Assembly: GCF_002078875.1 (NCBI RefSeq)
Contig: NC_034414.1
Location: forward strand, 35,610,826-35,674,825
Direction of reading: 5' to 3'
From: Numida meleagris
Taxonomy: Eukaryota; Chordata; Aves; Galliformes; Numididae
DNA length: 64,000 nt
Below, piece by piece: positions 12,101 through 25,500 of this stretch. A model generated the notes under the pieces. It did no database searches. It worked only from the letters and a program-made list of their open reading frames with translations, and was not told the DNA's origin. Position 1 is the first letter of the stretch. Each line of letters opens with the position of its first letter. The position numbers and the translations under genes were made by a program.

Positions 12101-15100
12101 CAAATTTTATGATGTTGTACATTTATTCTTCAAATTATTCACCAGTCTTGTTTTAGTGAAATACATAGATAATGAAAAGTAGAAAATAGACTTCACAGCT
12201 CAATTAAAGATAAAATAGAAGACACTTTAAAGATTTTCCTTTCTATTCTATTTCTATTCCTAAATCTGTCCTTGATTTCAAAGGGAGGCAGAAAGTCAAG
12301 GCATTTCAAACTGTAATAAAAAGGCACATCCAACACGTGCATTCCCACTTATCTCTTTTAGATACATGCAAGCACTTATTTCCCTTTCCTTCAGCCAGTA
12401 AGGAGACACAGTCTGGGCCTGATTCTTATCCTTCTGTAGATTTAAATCCAAGATTAATTGGCATGCCCATCAACGAAGTTATTTTGAACTATCAGAACTG
12501 TCAGAGAAATCAGAATCCAACCCTACAACTCTAATAAGAAGGGAACAGCTAAATGGGAGTAGGTATGCATAAAAGTTGGAACTGCTGGCCCTTTTCTTCC
12601 CAGTTGCCTTCTTTGAAATCTTCACAGTTCCTCCTGAAAGTCTGTGCTACCAGAACTGGGAGTCCTGCATTTACTTCAACATGAAGATTCAGAGGAAGAA
12701 AGCGACTATTTTTCACCAGAGTTAACACAGGAGAAGCTTAGATCTTGATGCCTAGTTTAACGTGAATTGTAGTAATGTGGGCTGCAACACCCATTTTTTT
12801 TCTGTCAAGTAAGGTCTGGAGCAATGTAATTTCAGAACTGCAGAAGAGATTTGATTTGCTAATGCCTCTTATGGTTCTAATGGTAAAAGAATGAAAGTTA
12901 CTTAGATGAAATATCAGCCTAACCGAAGTTCGTTACTGTAAATCTTCCAATTGTAGGTCAGGATTTGATAGATCTATCCTGCAGTTTCATTACATGCTTT
13001 AAAAGACCTCCATCTGTTCCAGAATTCTTTATTTAATAATGTGTAAGTGTGCAGACTGACTACAGTAGGTCTCTGCTTCTCTGGAGAGATGGTCCTCAAT
13101 TTATACTTCTTTATCTCTGTTTGAAACAACATAACTGAAGTGCTTTTGGACATCTGGACCTTAGTGGGATACTTAAAAACGCTCAGCAGGTGTAGATATT
13201 TAAAGGCTTAGTAGTAGGTACCTACGTGCATCTTCAGTTATATAAACTTTTAAAAAGACATTTTCAATGTTTAAAATTGTCAATTTTCAGAATTGAATGT
13301 AGGCTCCCAAAGTAATTTGAGTTCAGAAGTTTTTCACTTGTAGCCATTTTTTCCATGTTTTGGGTATATTACATCTATCAATTACTAATTAATGAATATT
13401 TTCATGAGAAAATTCTTCTAAACTCAGAATCTTAACTCTGTGATACTGTCCAGCAAACACTGGTTCTTATTTCATCTGTTCTGAGCTTTTATTCTCATCT
13501 TTTACAAGGTGTGGAAGGAACAAGCACACAGAATACTCAACTCTTCAGCCAGTTTCTAACTGTGATCAGCAGCTTATGATTATTCTAGCAATAATAATTA
13601 ACCATCAAGGTCACCAGAATAAATGGACACGCTATCTTCTGCTTTTATTTCAGTTTTTTTGTTTTTTTTTTGAGGTGTACTTGAAGCAGCCAATGGCAGA
13701 GGATGTCAACCATGTGTCTCATTAGAGAGAAGGGTGCTTGGAAGGATGTCTGTCATCAATTGCAGTAATTAGCAGAACACTGTGAGCTATCAGCAACCTG
13801 GGAAGCTTGATTGCATCAAGGAAAGCACAGCTCAAGAATTTGCAAGTCTTTTTAAATTAAAATTCTTATGACTAACCAAAGGAATTACTTTAGATACAGA
13901 CCTGTGTTCTGTGTATTTGGTCAGGCCTAACGTCCTCCCAAATCCTACTTTAACAAAGTAAATAAAGTTGACTTGATAAGGAGTATCAGTATAAGAGATA
14001 AAATAAATCAAATGGATCACTGAAAAATCAATTTACACAAACTAAGCTTTGATTTGATCATGCTCAGCATTTCTGGTTTGTCATGATTATAGGGTTTGAT
14101 TTTCCAGCTCTTTATCCCTGATTTGTGTTAAAGGAGGAAGTATGCCATTGGTTCCAGACCTTCTGTTTTAACTTAATGCTAAATTAACCTTAAATTGTGG
14201 GTTGGGTTTCATTACATTTCTGACTCCTGAAATTAAAAGTGTCCTTGAGAAGGAGAGACAGATGTAGGGGAGAGAGAAAGGTTCTTCAAAGGGGAGATTG
14301 AGTATTGAATGTATTGCCCAATGTTTCCAGAAGGAAGTGTTTCTAATGCTGGGAAGCAGTACATTACACTACTGTCCTCACTTCTCTTTTTTAACTTGTG
14401 AATGTTTGCCAGAGATTATTATCGTGCTTTTTATCAGTGTCAGCATAAGGACTAATGCAAAGGCACATTTGCTGCAATATGGCTAGACTGTGAGCTCTGT
14501 TCTGTCAGAAGACTCACTAGAATGAAACTTATGCCTCCAGATAAAAATGTTTTGTAGAAATTACTGGAAAGCAAGGGACAGATTTTACAACTCTAGATAG
14601 TTGAGTGTGGTTTCTGTTATTACATTTTTCAAAAGCATCAGTATTGCTACTTTACTGGTAAGTAGTCATACAGGCAATTTGAGAATTCATAGTGACTTTT
14701 CTTTCTTGTGTTACTGCATGCCTGATACTGCAAAGCATATGGAATCCCTGTTGAAGGGGCTCACAGGACAGGAAGATGCTGCACTTCTCAGGAGTCTCCA
14801 GATCTTTTCCTGAAAAGCCCGCCTTTGCATTCACAAAGAGAACTCCACTGCGATTTATTACAGTATCCTTGTTCCATTTTTCAATTGTTCTAATCATCCA
14901 ATATTTAATCATAAATATTAAAGATTTTCTAATTATAAATGGGTATAGCAAATATGAGCATGCATGGCCACTCTTTTTAGAAATTTAGTTCATTTGATAA
15001 TGATTGGAAGGATGCAGAATATCGTGCTGTTTTCCCCACTCTGCCCCTGGCAGTTACTCTGCAGCAATAAGTTTGGGCTATTCCTTCACTACTTTATTAT

Positions 15101-15567
15101 ATTTGAGCTTTAAAAACTCTCGGACTATCTGCAAGCTTTTATATGTTTAGTGTATTCATGAACATAGAAATGCAAAGTTCATGGCTCAAACAGAATAGAG
15201 AACAAAAGGAAGGCAGCAAGATGAGGGGCTGAAAATACCAATAAGCTGACATCCAGCATTGTATCGCTGGCAGCACAGAGCAGTATGGACACCTACGGTG
15301 AACACTTTGGCAGTCTAACACTGAGAAAGCACAATGGACTGCCATCACAGAAAGTTTGTAGTGCTCTTCTAGAGGTTCCGTCTCTCACTTTGCAGCTCTG
15401 ATAGCAGTGGCATTCCCATTTACATAACTTAGGCTTGCAGAATAAAGCAAAATGAGTCATTTTGGACTGTAATTCCCATAACTCCATAAGTACTGTAAAT
15501 ACAAGCAATCTCATAGACTTCTGGAACAAAATCTTTCCCAAAGCCATGAACCTTTGCTGTATGTAAC
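6138..15567. other. Intergenic, no gene recognised
   Basis: About 9.4 kb of AT-rich DNA with only short, unrecognised open frames. Contents noted are a pentanucleotide microsatellite at 9321-9377, a somewhat more GC-rich stretch at about 10560-11280 with no identifiable origin, and two stretches (about 9940-10130 and 13540-13830) with clustered homeobox- and E-box-like words that could be conserved noncoding elements. No transposon termini were recognised. Confidence 0.55.
9321..9377. repeat. (AAATT)n microsatellite
   Basis: Imperfect tandem array of AATTA/AAATT units, interrupted by AATA and AAAATT variants, over about 57 bp. Simple-sequence tract, probably length-polymorphic. Confidence 0.85.
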
Positions 15568-16510
15568 AGAACTACAGAATGTCTGAGGCTGCAAGGGACC
15601 TCTGGTTCCATCTGGTCCAACCTCTGTTCAGGCAGGAACAGCCAGAGCAGGACCATGCCCAGGACCATCACTAGGCAGCTTTCAAATATCTCCAGTGAAG
15701 GAAACTCCATGGCCTCTCTAGGAAACCTGTACCAGTGCTCCATCACCCATGCAATAATGAAGTGCCTCCTGATGTTTAGATGTGACCTCCTGTGCTCCAC
15801 TGCCTCTTGTCCTGGCACTGGCCACCACTGTCCCCTTCCTCTCTGCAGAGTCCCTTCAGGTATTTATAGACATTGATAAGTTCCTCCTTGAGCCTCCTCT
15901 TCTCCAGGATGGACAGTCCCAGCTCTCTCAGCCTCTCCTCACAGGAGAAGCACTCCAGTCCCATGAGCATCCTGGTGTACTTCCATTGGACTCTTTCCAG
16001 TATGTCTAGGTCTCTCTTGCACTAAAGTGCTCAAAACTGATACAACATCCTAGGTGCAGCTTCACCAAAGCTGAGTAGAGGAGAAGGATCACTTCTCTTG
16101 ACCTGCTAGCAATACTTTGCCTAATCCCCAGCCAAGAATACCATTAGCCTCCTTAGTGGCAAGGACACATTGCTAACTTATGTTCAACTTGGCATCTCCT
16201 GAGGCACCTAGGTTGTTTTCTGCAGAGCTGCTTTCCAGTTTGGTTCCCCCAGCATGTGTTGGTGCCTGGCGCTGTTCATCCCCAGGTACAGTCTCTGCAC
16301 TTCTCTTTGTTGAAGCTGTTGAAATTCTTGTCGGCCCACCTCTCCAGCCTGTCAAGGTTCCTCTGGATGCCTGTGTGACCCTCTGATGAGTCAGCCGCTG
16401 CACCCAGTTTTGTGTTGTTTGTGGATTTACTGAGGGTGCATTCTACCTCATTATCCAGTTGATTTTAAGCAAGACTGAACCTAGTTTTTACCCCCTGGAT
16501 GACTACGGAA
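15568..16510 (-). mobile_element. CR1 LINE fragment (ORF2 C-terminus and 3' end)
   Basis: The minus strand, read from 16510 down to 15568, gives the classic CR1 ORF2 end. There is a segment resembling 'LDRLERWADKNFNSFNKEKC', then REVILLLYSALVK, then LRELGLSILEKRRLKEEL at about 15870-15930, then HWYRFPREAMEFPSLEIFE near 15690-15745. The 3' tail near 15575 has the typical 'ggaccagatggaaccagaggtccc' layout. The 5' part of the element is missing, as is usual for CR1. Several frameshifts and stops make it inactive. Open frames reported by translation here are CR1 relics. Confidence 0.93.
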
Positions 16511-19500
16511 AACTTTACCTGTGTCTCTGTTCATTTATATCAGCAAGGATTTTACTTTAAATATTTTTTTCCTCAACCTTTACATTTGGTTAGTGGAACT
16601 AAGTAAATATTTCACAAGATGATGATAGCAAAACTGAGTCGCAAATAAACACCTTCACTGATCTTGGAATTGCTGCCTGGACAACACAGTAAAGACAGAC
16701 TGGAAAATTGTGAATGGATGACCAGACACTGTTTTTTATGAAGCACAATGTTGGGACTCTAGTCCCAGGCCTGAAGTGCAGGTAAAGCAGTGTCCATTAG
16801 TAGGCTGCAAGAGTTTTGCCAAGGTAGAAGTTGATGAAATGGTCCCAAACAGCAGTCATCTCCAGGGGACCTCATGGGCTAACATCACTGCTGACTTTGT
16901 GCAGGAGAGAGATCAAGGGCTTTCTGGCAGGAGTGCTTTCCCTTGTCTGGTGATTCGAACAATCATTGTGTGCAGCTGCTGTGATGAAAAATTACACACT
17001 TATCTTTGAAGGGTAGTAATTGTGCAATTTTAGTGATCTAAAGGTTTTTTTTTTTGTTTAGAAATAAAAGGCAAACCACATATGTTTAGAAGAGTTCTTT
17101 TTTTCCTGCCACTGAGGGGATGCAAACATGCATTCAAATAATTCTTTCTTACTGTTACTTATTTTTCTTGTTTTAAAAGTATCTTTAAAATGCTCAGTGT
17201 TCACTGGGTATTTTCTTCAGATCAAAGATTTTTCTGAAGGAGAAAATCAAATACTAAAATGCTGCTAAATTATCCAAAATTGTTAGTTTTATAAGGAAAG
17301 CTTTTCCCTCTTTTTTGAAAGTTTCTGATTTATTACCAGCTCCTTTATTTATCAGTTCATTGCTACTACAGGAACTGTTCTGAATAACCAAAACTTAGAA
17401 AAAGAGAAAAGCTACTTATAGAATGAGAGTCACTGAGAATAAGATTGAGAATAAGACGATGCAAAAATAACAACGAAAATACAGTCTTCTACAAGGTCTA
17501 TTGTTTAATTTGTATTTTACTTTGTTATCTAGGGCTATGACCAAATGAGACTTTTATTGCTAAATTGAGGTGTTTTGACCAAGATTTGAAAGTAGTATGT
17601 TAGACTCACAAGTGTATATCAAGGATTCAGTGCTCACTTATGTAGTTAATGACTCCAAGATAGTAAAGTTCACTGAGTGCTATGCATAGGTGGATGCCAT
17701 ATTCTGGTAAATGACTTTTTTTTTTCCTGTATGTGACTCGTATATGACATTTTTTACTATTTGCTGGCATTGCTTTCTAAGGGAATTCACAGGACTTAGA
17801 ATGAGGTAGAAATATGCTTTGTGTACGTATATGTAGCAATCAAATTCACTGATTCACTCTCTAGGTTGCAATGAACTGTGAAAACTTCAGCTTAGCTGGA
17901 GAATTCTGTTTACCAGCTTATTGGTTAGGCTTTGTCTGCAAAAGGCAGTTTTACTTGAGCTTTGTCCAAGGGTGAGAATTTGGCTTTAAATATACTTCAT
18001 TTTGTTAATAAGAATCTCTGTTAAATAATTCTGATTCTGGTTTTACAGCTGTGTGAATGTTTGTGTTATCTCTCAGTTGAATAGCTTTACTAAAACTGTG
18101 CCATTTAATTCCTGGTCATTTTGAACTTACATGATTTCATTTTGTGAGGATGAGATTTTGTAGAACTGTGCTTTGAAAACATGCTGTAAATCTGTTATGC
18201 AGTTCATGTAACTGCCCCTTCAGTGGAGGGTGCTGGTTTGTCTTATACACAAATTGATTTACCTGCAGTCAGATGCTAAGAATGGCAGTCCCTCTTTCTT
18301 TGTGTCACTGTGCCACATATTTCCTCTCTCTCTTGAATAAAATCTAGGCTGGTAAGTGACTTGATTCAGTTTACTGGTCTGACTGAAGACTTTTTTTGTC
18401 TTGCTTCAGACTGACTGAGTAGACAGAATGTAAGCAAAATGGAGAAGACTACAGTCTCATCAGTTTAAGTATGATATGAAATAGCAGTTCAGTGCCTGTT
18501 CTTTATTCTTGATATTAGCGACATCCCCACGTGGGCCAAAATCTTCATGCAGCTTAAACCAGCTGCGTCACCTCTGCCCAGAGCAGCAAGTTTTGAGCTC
18601 AACTGAATTTGAACTCTGAATCTTCCCAGCCTTTTCTGGATTTGTCTCTCTTGACAAGCCAGCATAGGGATGACAAAGGGAATTTGGGCTCAAGCTAAGC
18701 TGATTGACAATAGCGTCACACTCATCTGAATACCAGAAATTACAGAGAATTTTGTGAGGCCAGATTGCAAATCTGTAGCATCACATGAGAAGTGGAGTCG
18801 GCTTTTAATGCAGGTTCCAAACTCCTGGTGTTTGCTACATGTGTACTAACTGCATACAAAGCATACTGGTTGTGTACAGAGATTTTTACAGGGTAAAGAA
18901 AATACATAATTCAGAACCGAAGTAGTATGTACAGTCTTTAATGCATCTTTATTGAAACTAAGGAATTTCATCCTATGTAAATGCACTGCATTTAAATATA
19001 TCCTATGTGTCCTCTGCTGTAAATTTATGTATAATTTGGAATGTGTATACAGTGACAGCCTACTTTATATGGGGGACATTAAAATTTAACAAGAGGTATA
19101 ACAGAAGCTTTGTGTTTATGCAGAGGAGAGAATAAGAATTTATATTAAATTAAGAAGCTGGAAATATGCATAATTTTTACCATCAGTAGAAAAATACTTG
19201 GTGTAAATCAGTGGAGGTAGATGGTTACTACGGTTGTTTGCCTGAGTATTACTACATGGAGAGTTCACTATAAATAAAATACAGCAAATATATTTAATAT
19301 ATACATATTTAAAAGAAAAGAGCAAATAACTGTGCAGTTGCTTCTCTACCATTCATAGCATGGGGTGCATATTAGTAATAATAAATGCTATGCTGGGGAG
19401 CAGATGCTTTAAAAGCTTTCTTCATCTTCTGGAAGCATCTTGGATAAAGAGAGTAAAGGAAATCCCTAGAGAATAATAAACTATCAATCATATATACATA

Positions 19501-22500
19501 TAAGAACATCCTGTTGACTGACTAATTGGAAGGATACTGAAAAATTCTCAGGGGGAACGATCTAGAGCTCTATGCCTTTTACAGTCAATACTTAGTAAGA
19601 GGAAATATGTATTTTTTAATGTCAAAGAAATTCATTTAAATTGAAAATGCTATGTATCAAACTTCCTAATCTGACAGTAGGTTCAAAATGTACTGGTGAC
19701 AGTGAAGGATTTGATAGAGGAAAAAAATCCTGTATTGAAAATGTGGCTATAAGTTCAAAGCTGTGTAGTGCTGAAGCTTATGAGAATTTATTTCAGTAGG
19801 AAACAAATCAACTGCAATATTTGACAACAAAATGATTGTCCTACAAGAAAGAAAATGAATACTCTGTCCAAAAGGATTGGTCTCTCTTCTGCATCTCATT
19901 TTAATGCCGTCTTCTAATGCAACAAAAAGTACTGCATTGTGAGGCTGCAAAGGGAATTAGAGCAATGTCTCTAACGAAGAGTCTGTAAGCGGAAGCTGAG
20001 AGTTTCCCAATTCACAATAGAAAACAGGAAAATTCATGAGCCTTTCAGGGAAGGAGTAGGGAACAAGGAGAGGAGCAGGTAATGCTCCAGCATTTCACAT
20101 TTCTGGAGGATTCCAGCATCGGCCTTTTCCTGTCTTCTCTTCTCCTCTCACTCTTCTCTCCCTCTCCCCTCTCTCTCCCCTCCCCTCCCCTCCCCTCCCC
20201 TGTGATATTTTGGCTATTCATCTCCTCTCTCTGTCAATTTTTTTTTCCCTCTACTGGAGCCAACTTCAAGGAAATTTCAAGATCATCTTCAAGAATTTAC
20301 TGTGTCAACTTCCAGCAATTTAGAGCTATCCTGCAGGAAAAATGGTCTTTTAATTGTTACTAAATAAAATGTGATAAAGCTGAACCAAATCTGTTAATTT
20401 GAATGCCTAAAAAATCATTTCTTTTTTAATGGAGAACTTCAGTATTAGTGAAAACTAATACAGATTAACTTAAAGGTATACAATTTTGTCCAATATTTTT
20501 CTAAATTTTAGACCTATTTGTAACACAAGTTACAAGTTTGTTTTCAGTATCTTTACAGTGAAAATATCTTAAACACATTATGACCTGATGATCCAGAGAA
20601 TCAAAGTTCAGTTCATAATAAGTAACCTATACCTCCTGTTAGCAATAAATATAAAAGAATTTTCAGCTCAGTTCACATTAGACATATCACATTTCCTTTG
20701 CATTCTTCCCAGAGAGCATATATACACTATGAAAGATTCACACAGACTGGTTTTACACAATATCATGTTTTTCTTGATGTTAAGTTTTTGATAGCTTGTC
20801 TGTATAGCTTTGCGTGGCTTTTAAGTTTGCTTCATCTGAAGCTCTGCTACCGCTCTGCTTATTACCTAAACATGGAATTAGCATGGCTCTCTTCAAAGTC
20901 AGTGCACTTTTTCTCTAAGTTTTTCTATGATTGAGCAGAATTCTGTTGAGCAGTTTCTGTTCTGTGTTATTTCACTTCATTCCAACATTTCTTTCCCCTT
21001 GACAGCTCTTTCTGCCAAACACAAGTGATTTGCTTGGTGAAGAATGGGGAGGGGAAATGCAAAACAAGGTGTCCTACCCCTGTGAGGCTGCTAGCTTGCT
21101 AGCTCCACACTCTCATCCAGTATCCAGTGTATGGTCAGTAACAGGGGTCGACAGGCACATGGCAATGGTAGACAAGGAAGACTGACCTAAAGTTTGTAGT
21201 CAACATTATTTTTTCCAGTGATGGTAAACCAGCTTTTTTAAAGGCAACATTCTTTTTTTTTCCAGAGTTCATCTGTTCTGTTAAACTGGAGCATTCTGGA
21301 TTGTGTTTGAGATTGCCAGGTCCCCAGTAACCTACATTGTATGTGTGCTGGTGTGCGTCCTGGGCTCCCTTTCTAAGGCCACCTTTTCCCACAGAAGTGC
21401 TGCACATCACACGCAAATGCATCCCAGCATTCCCTACAAACAGGGGAACGTGTCAGTAGGTGCAGATTGCTGGCAAGCTGCCAAGACTTAATGGCTCCTC
21501 AGACCCCACCATGCCCTCACACCTCACACACACGCACTTTTCTTAGGTAAACATTGTAAAAAGCGACTCAGTTCCCCTGTTTGGCACCACAGCAGCTGCA
21601 AAATGCTGAGGAGCAACCTCAGCTCAGAAAAGACTGAGAGACTCATCAGAATTAACAGTGATGAGCAAGGAAGTATTCATCACTCCTCTGTTGAGGATGC
21701 TGTCTGACAGAAGTGTACTCTGAACATGAACAGAGCTGCCCTAGGCTGGCTACTCACAAAGCAAGGAAGTCTTATGCTTTAAATTCAAAGAAGGTATATC
21801 CACATCTGTGACAGTAACCTTTGTAGACAGGAAGTCTCCAAAATCCAGTGAACTCATCTGTGGCTGGTGTCTCCTCCCCTCCATAAGGAGCTGAAACCAG
21901 GGCGTACGCACCAGGTAGACAATTTGAGAGGGGTTGAACTATGGTATGTCTATACAGATATTAATGTTTGGGGGTGGGAGGAACAAGGGTTGTGTAGGTG
22001 AAGAGACACTTCCCTGCTTAGATTTGGGTCATCTGATAATGATGGGAAAGTTCTAGCTGTACAAAGACAAAGGCAAAGACAGGACATAGTGCTCCTGGGG
22101 AGGAAGGGAACCTTTCAGAAGCAGCTCCCTCCTTTCCTATCCATATGCTTGCCCCTGCTTCTAGACAAAGGGGAATTCTGAACTGTTCACAGATAGAGTG
22201 ATTCTCTGTTCTGGGAGAAGTTATTGTAGGTATAGCAGGTTGTCTGGCAGCTCCATCTGGTAGCGAGCTGTGCCACAGTCAGGTCTGCGGTGACAGGTGT
22301 TTGGTTCCTGAAGGACACAAAACTTCCAGGCCCACAGGTAATTTGTGCAGAAAACTCATCTAGGCTAGCTTGGATTGGCTGCCACGGCAGTATGTTCAGT
22401 TTGTTCTACACAACTGCTGAATGCAAACACAACATTCAGACTGGTAAACAATTACTTGGCAGAACTGTTACAATTACACAGCATGATCTGGTTGTGATCA

Positions 22501-25500
22501 GGCACTCCCCACCCTAGCCAGACATCCTCTCAGGCACTTCTTTCTTCTGGCCCCTGCTTGAGTCATGGGCTTGTTGAGGCACAAGTCAGCATCCCTTCCC
22601 CTGGGAAGTTTCTGCGCATGGCTCTGGTCATGGTTACTTCCTCTCCTCACCAATAGCTCACTAGTGAAACAGGATGGCTCTGCACAATATCAAACAACTC
22701 TAGGAAGGAGAGAGGATTCCTGGCCACTCACTGGAGGAGTAGGAAAGGTTGGTGACTGATTTCTTCCAGTGGAAGTGATTGGAGGCGAAGAGTCAATAGC
22801 AGGGTTATGTGCCACGTTTGTATAAAGACCATGTCCCATCCTTTTGTCTCCCAGCTCTCCATCCCATCAGGCTCTTAACGAAGCACTTCATTAGAATGAC
22901 TCACAAATGTGGATGTGTTGATAATAAGGAAGTTTGGGAAGGGAACGTTGCTTGTAACTCCCTGTGTGGACACTGTCAGACTAGTTAGAACCAGATGATC
23001 CATGGCCCAAGGACTGTATCATCTGCAGGGTGGATGGGTAACTTGCCATCCGCAGAGATTAACTAGATTAGCATTGTGCATACATATATATCATCCCTGT
23101 GCAGGTGTCTTGCCATGGCAAGCTGGTAGTGCTTTCTGGTTGATTTTAGCTTCTCTTGTGCATGCCTGGCACTCTGTAAAAAGGAGAGTTTTGAACTACA
23201 CTTGAAGCCAGGACTATACCTTGCAGGTCTGGGCATGGGGCTGCAGCTGGACATAATATACACACCTGGAAGCAGTTAACAGAGACAGAATGGGCACAGC
23301 CAGAACAGTCAGTTTAATTAAATACTCTGTATCTATAATTTGTCTAATTTTAGAGCATATTAAACTGAAATTAAACTTCTAATATATTATTGCAGGAGCA
23401 TATTCTGTTTTCTTTACGTCCCATTATAGGTGCATAATTAATATATTCAAAAGTATACATTATGGTGCCACAATAATGAACAGAGCTAAATGAATATAAA
23501 TATCTGCAGTAAAAGAACTGAAGTCCTGCAGTGCAGTGGTAATGTTAGTCATTTTTGTATGAATAAATGAGGGTACAGTGTGAAATTAATAACTCTGCTA
23601 TGAATTGAATGGAGTGTCTAGACTTTGCAGGACTAGTCTGTACTAAATAATATTTATTGCTACTAATTTAACACTAAGTCACAGAATAAACCCTTTTATA
23701 CTTCTAGGTGATTCTTATCTCCACTCTCTTCAATTTTCATTCTTCTATGGAAATGAAAGATTGAGATTTAATTCTGAAAGAATCAATTTTGGATCTAAAA
23801 ATCAACAGAGAAGCACTTATGATCCATAAGTGCTCCAGTCTCTCACAACAAGTGATTCAGCACTTGTGGTCTAGTGTTGAGAACCTTTGATGCTGAATTT
23901 TATTGCTTGGATTCATTGATTTTTAAGGCCCGGGAAGAACAGTATCATTTGGCCCTGGGCCCTTCATAGTACACATAACCTCAACTGAATTAAAATGTAT
24001 TCTTTCAAGAATGATAAAATCTTGATTGCATAGAAAACTCCACATGCTTTGGTAAAATACTTTGAAGATTAAATACTGTTGTATTTAAACATCTGCACCT
24101 TTTTTTTCTTCCCACTTACCCATTTTGATCATTTTCAGCACACTTAAGCTGGGCAAGTGGTTGAGTTTGTTTCAATAGATACAGGATAAACCATCCCAAA
24201 CCCCATCAACGTGTCAGTAAGTCCTCATGAAATTGGAAGGGAAGTAGATGCTAATTTAATATATTTTTATTTACAAAAACATTCGAAAAAGTAAGGATAT
24301 TTTGAATTAATTCATAATGTCATTTCTTTAAAAACAAATCTTCAACTGATTATATAAACTTTTAGGCTTTTTTCTTTTAAAACAGTTTTCAATTTCTAAT
24401 TGAAAGTACTACCTGAAAATAAAATGTTAAAACCTTCAATTAAAAAATGCCTTAATGAGAACATTAAAGCAATTCTGAAAGGCAATTAGCAAATGCTTTA
24501 ATTAAATATTCTTATTCTTAAAAATCTCCACATTCCTATTGATATTCTTTCTTTTCAGACATATATCTGACACCTAGTACTGAAATTTGCAATTTTCTTG
24601 GTTCTTCTGAGATACTATTTGACATCAAATGAATTGATTACTGAAATAAAAAATCAGCAACTGATAATCATTATTCTCTTGACTACTAAACTGAATCCTT
24701 TATTACCCAAACCTTCTCCACTGCCAGTACAGAGAGCATAAAAAAGTCAGTTCTTATCTATGTTTCTGAAGTACACTAGAGAAGTACACTAGAGACAGGC
24801 TTTCCAAACTTTTGCACAAGCGTGCAAGTCTTTTCCAAAGTTGTTCAGATTTAAAATGCAAATTCTGAGAAGGAATACATTTTCCAGTACTTTAATTACA
24901 AAATATGAGTTCAGGAGTAGGAGCAATATTATACTGACTGATATTCATAAAATTGGAGAATCATGTAGCATGGAAGTGATCTCCAGACCTTGTCTGGAAC
25001 AACAGATAATTGAGGGCAGATTATCTTAAACCACTGCAGATTCATATGCTATCTGCCATGAACTTCAAGACTTTTTCTGAGTCACCTCTTGCCAGGTAAG
25101 TAAGTGATAACTGAAAAAAAAAAGTATAGGGCTGTTGATCTTTCAGATGTGATCTCTGCATGTTCCTGGCAGATCCCCACTTCATGTTAAAATGGTGTGA
25201 AGTAACTTGAGTGCATTTCTAAATGTGTTCTTGAATGTTTTTTAGGCATGAAGAAATCCTGAAATGCCTCAAAGGCAGCTTTGTGTCTCTTCTTGCTTTT
25301 CCTGCCACACGGATGTGTCAAGATTAGTTAGGGAACAGGAGTCTAAACCAGGAGTGTCATTCATTCCATCATTGGTGACTGGCTGGGAGATAGGTAGTTT
25401 TTCCACTTTTATGGAAGAATTCTAGGCTGTGTTGGGGCTTGCTGTGACCTCCGGTAGCTTCTGGAAGAAGAGGAGGCCAGTGGTTGCTGCCATCCAGGAG

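Noticed and set aside
15429..16403. Several 60-130 codon frames on both strands
   Set aside because: They are remnants or shadows of the CR1 ORF2 fragment, broken by stops and frameshifts.
24768..24797. Direct duplication of gaagtacactaga
   Set aside because: A single small tandem duplication, consistent with replication slippage; no further structure.
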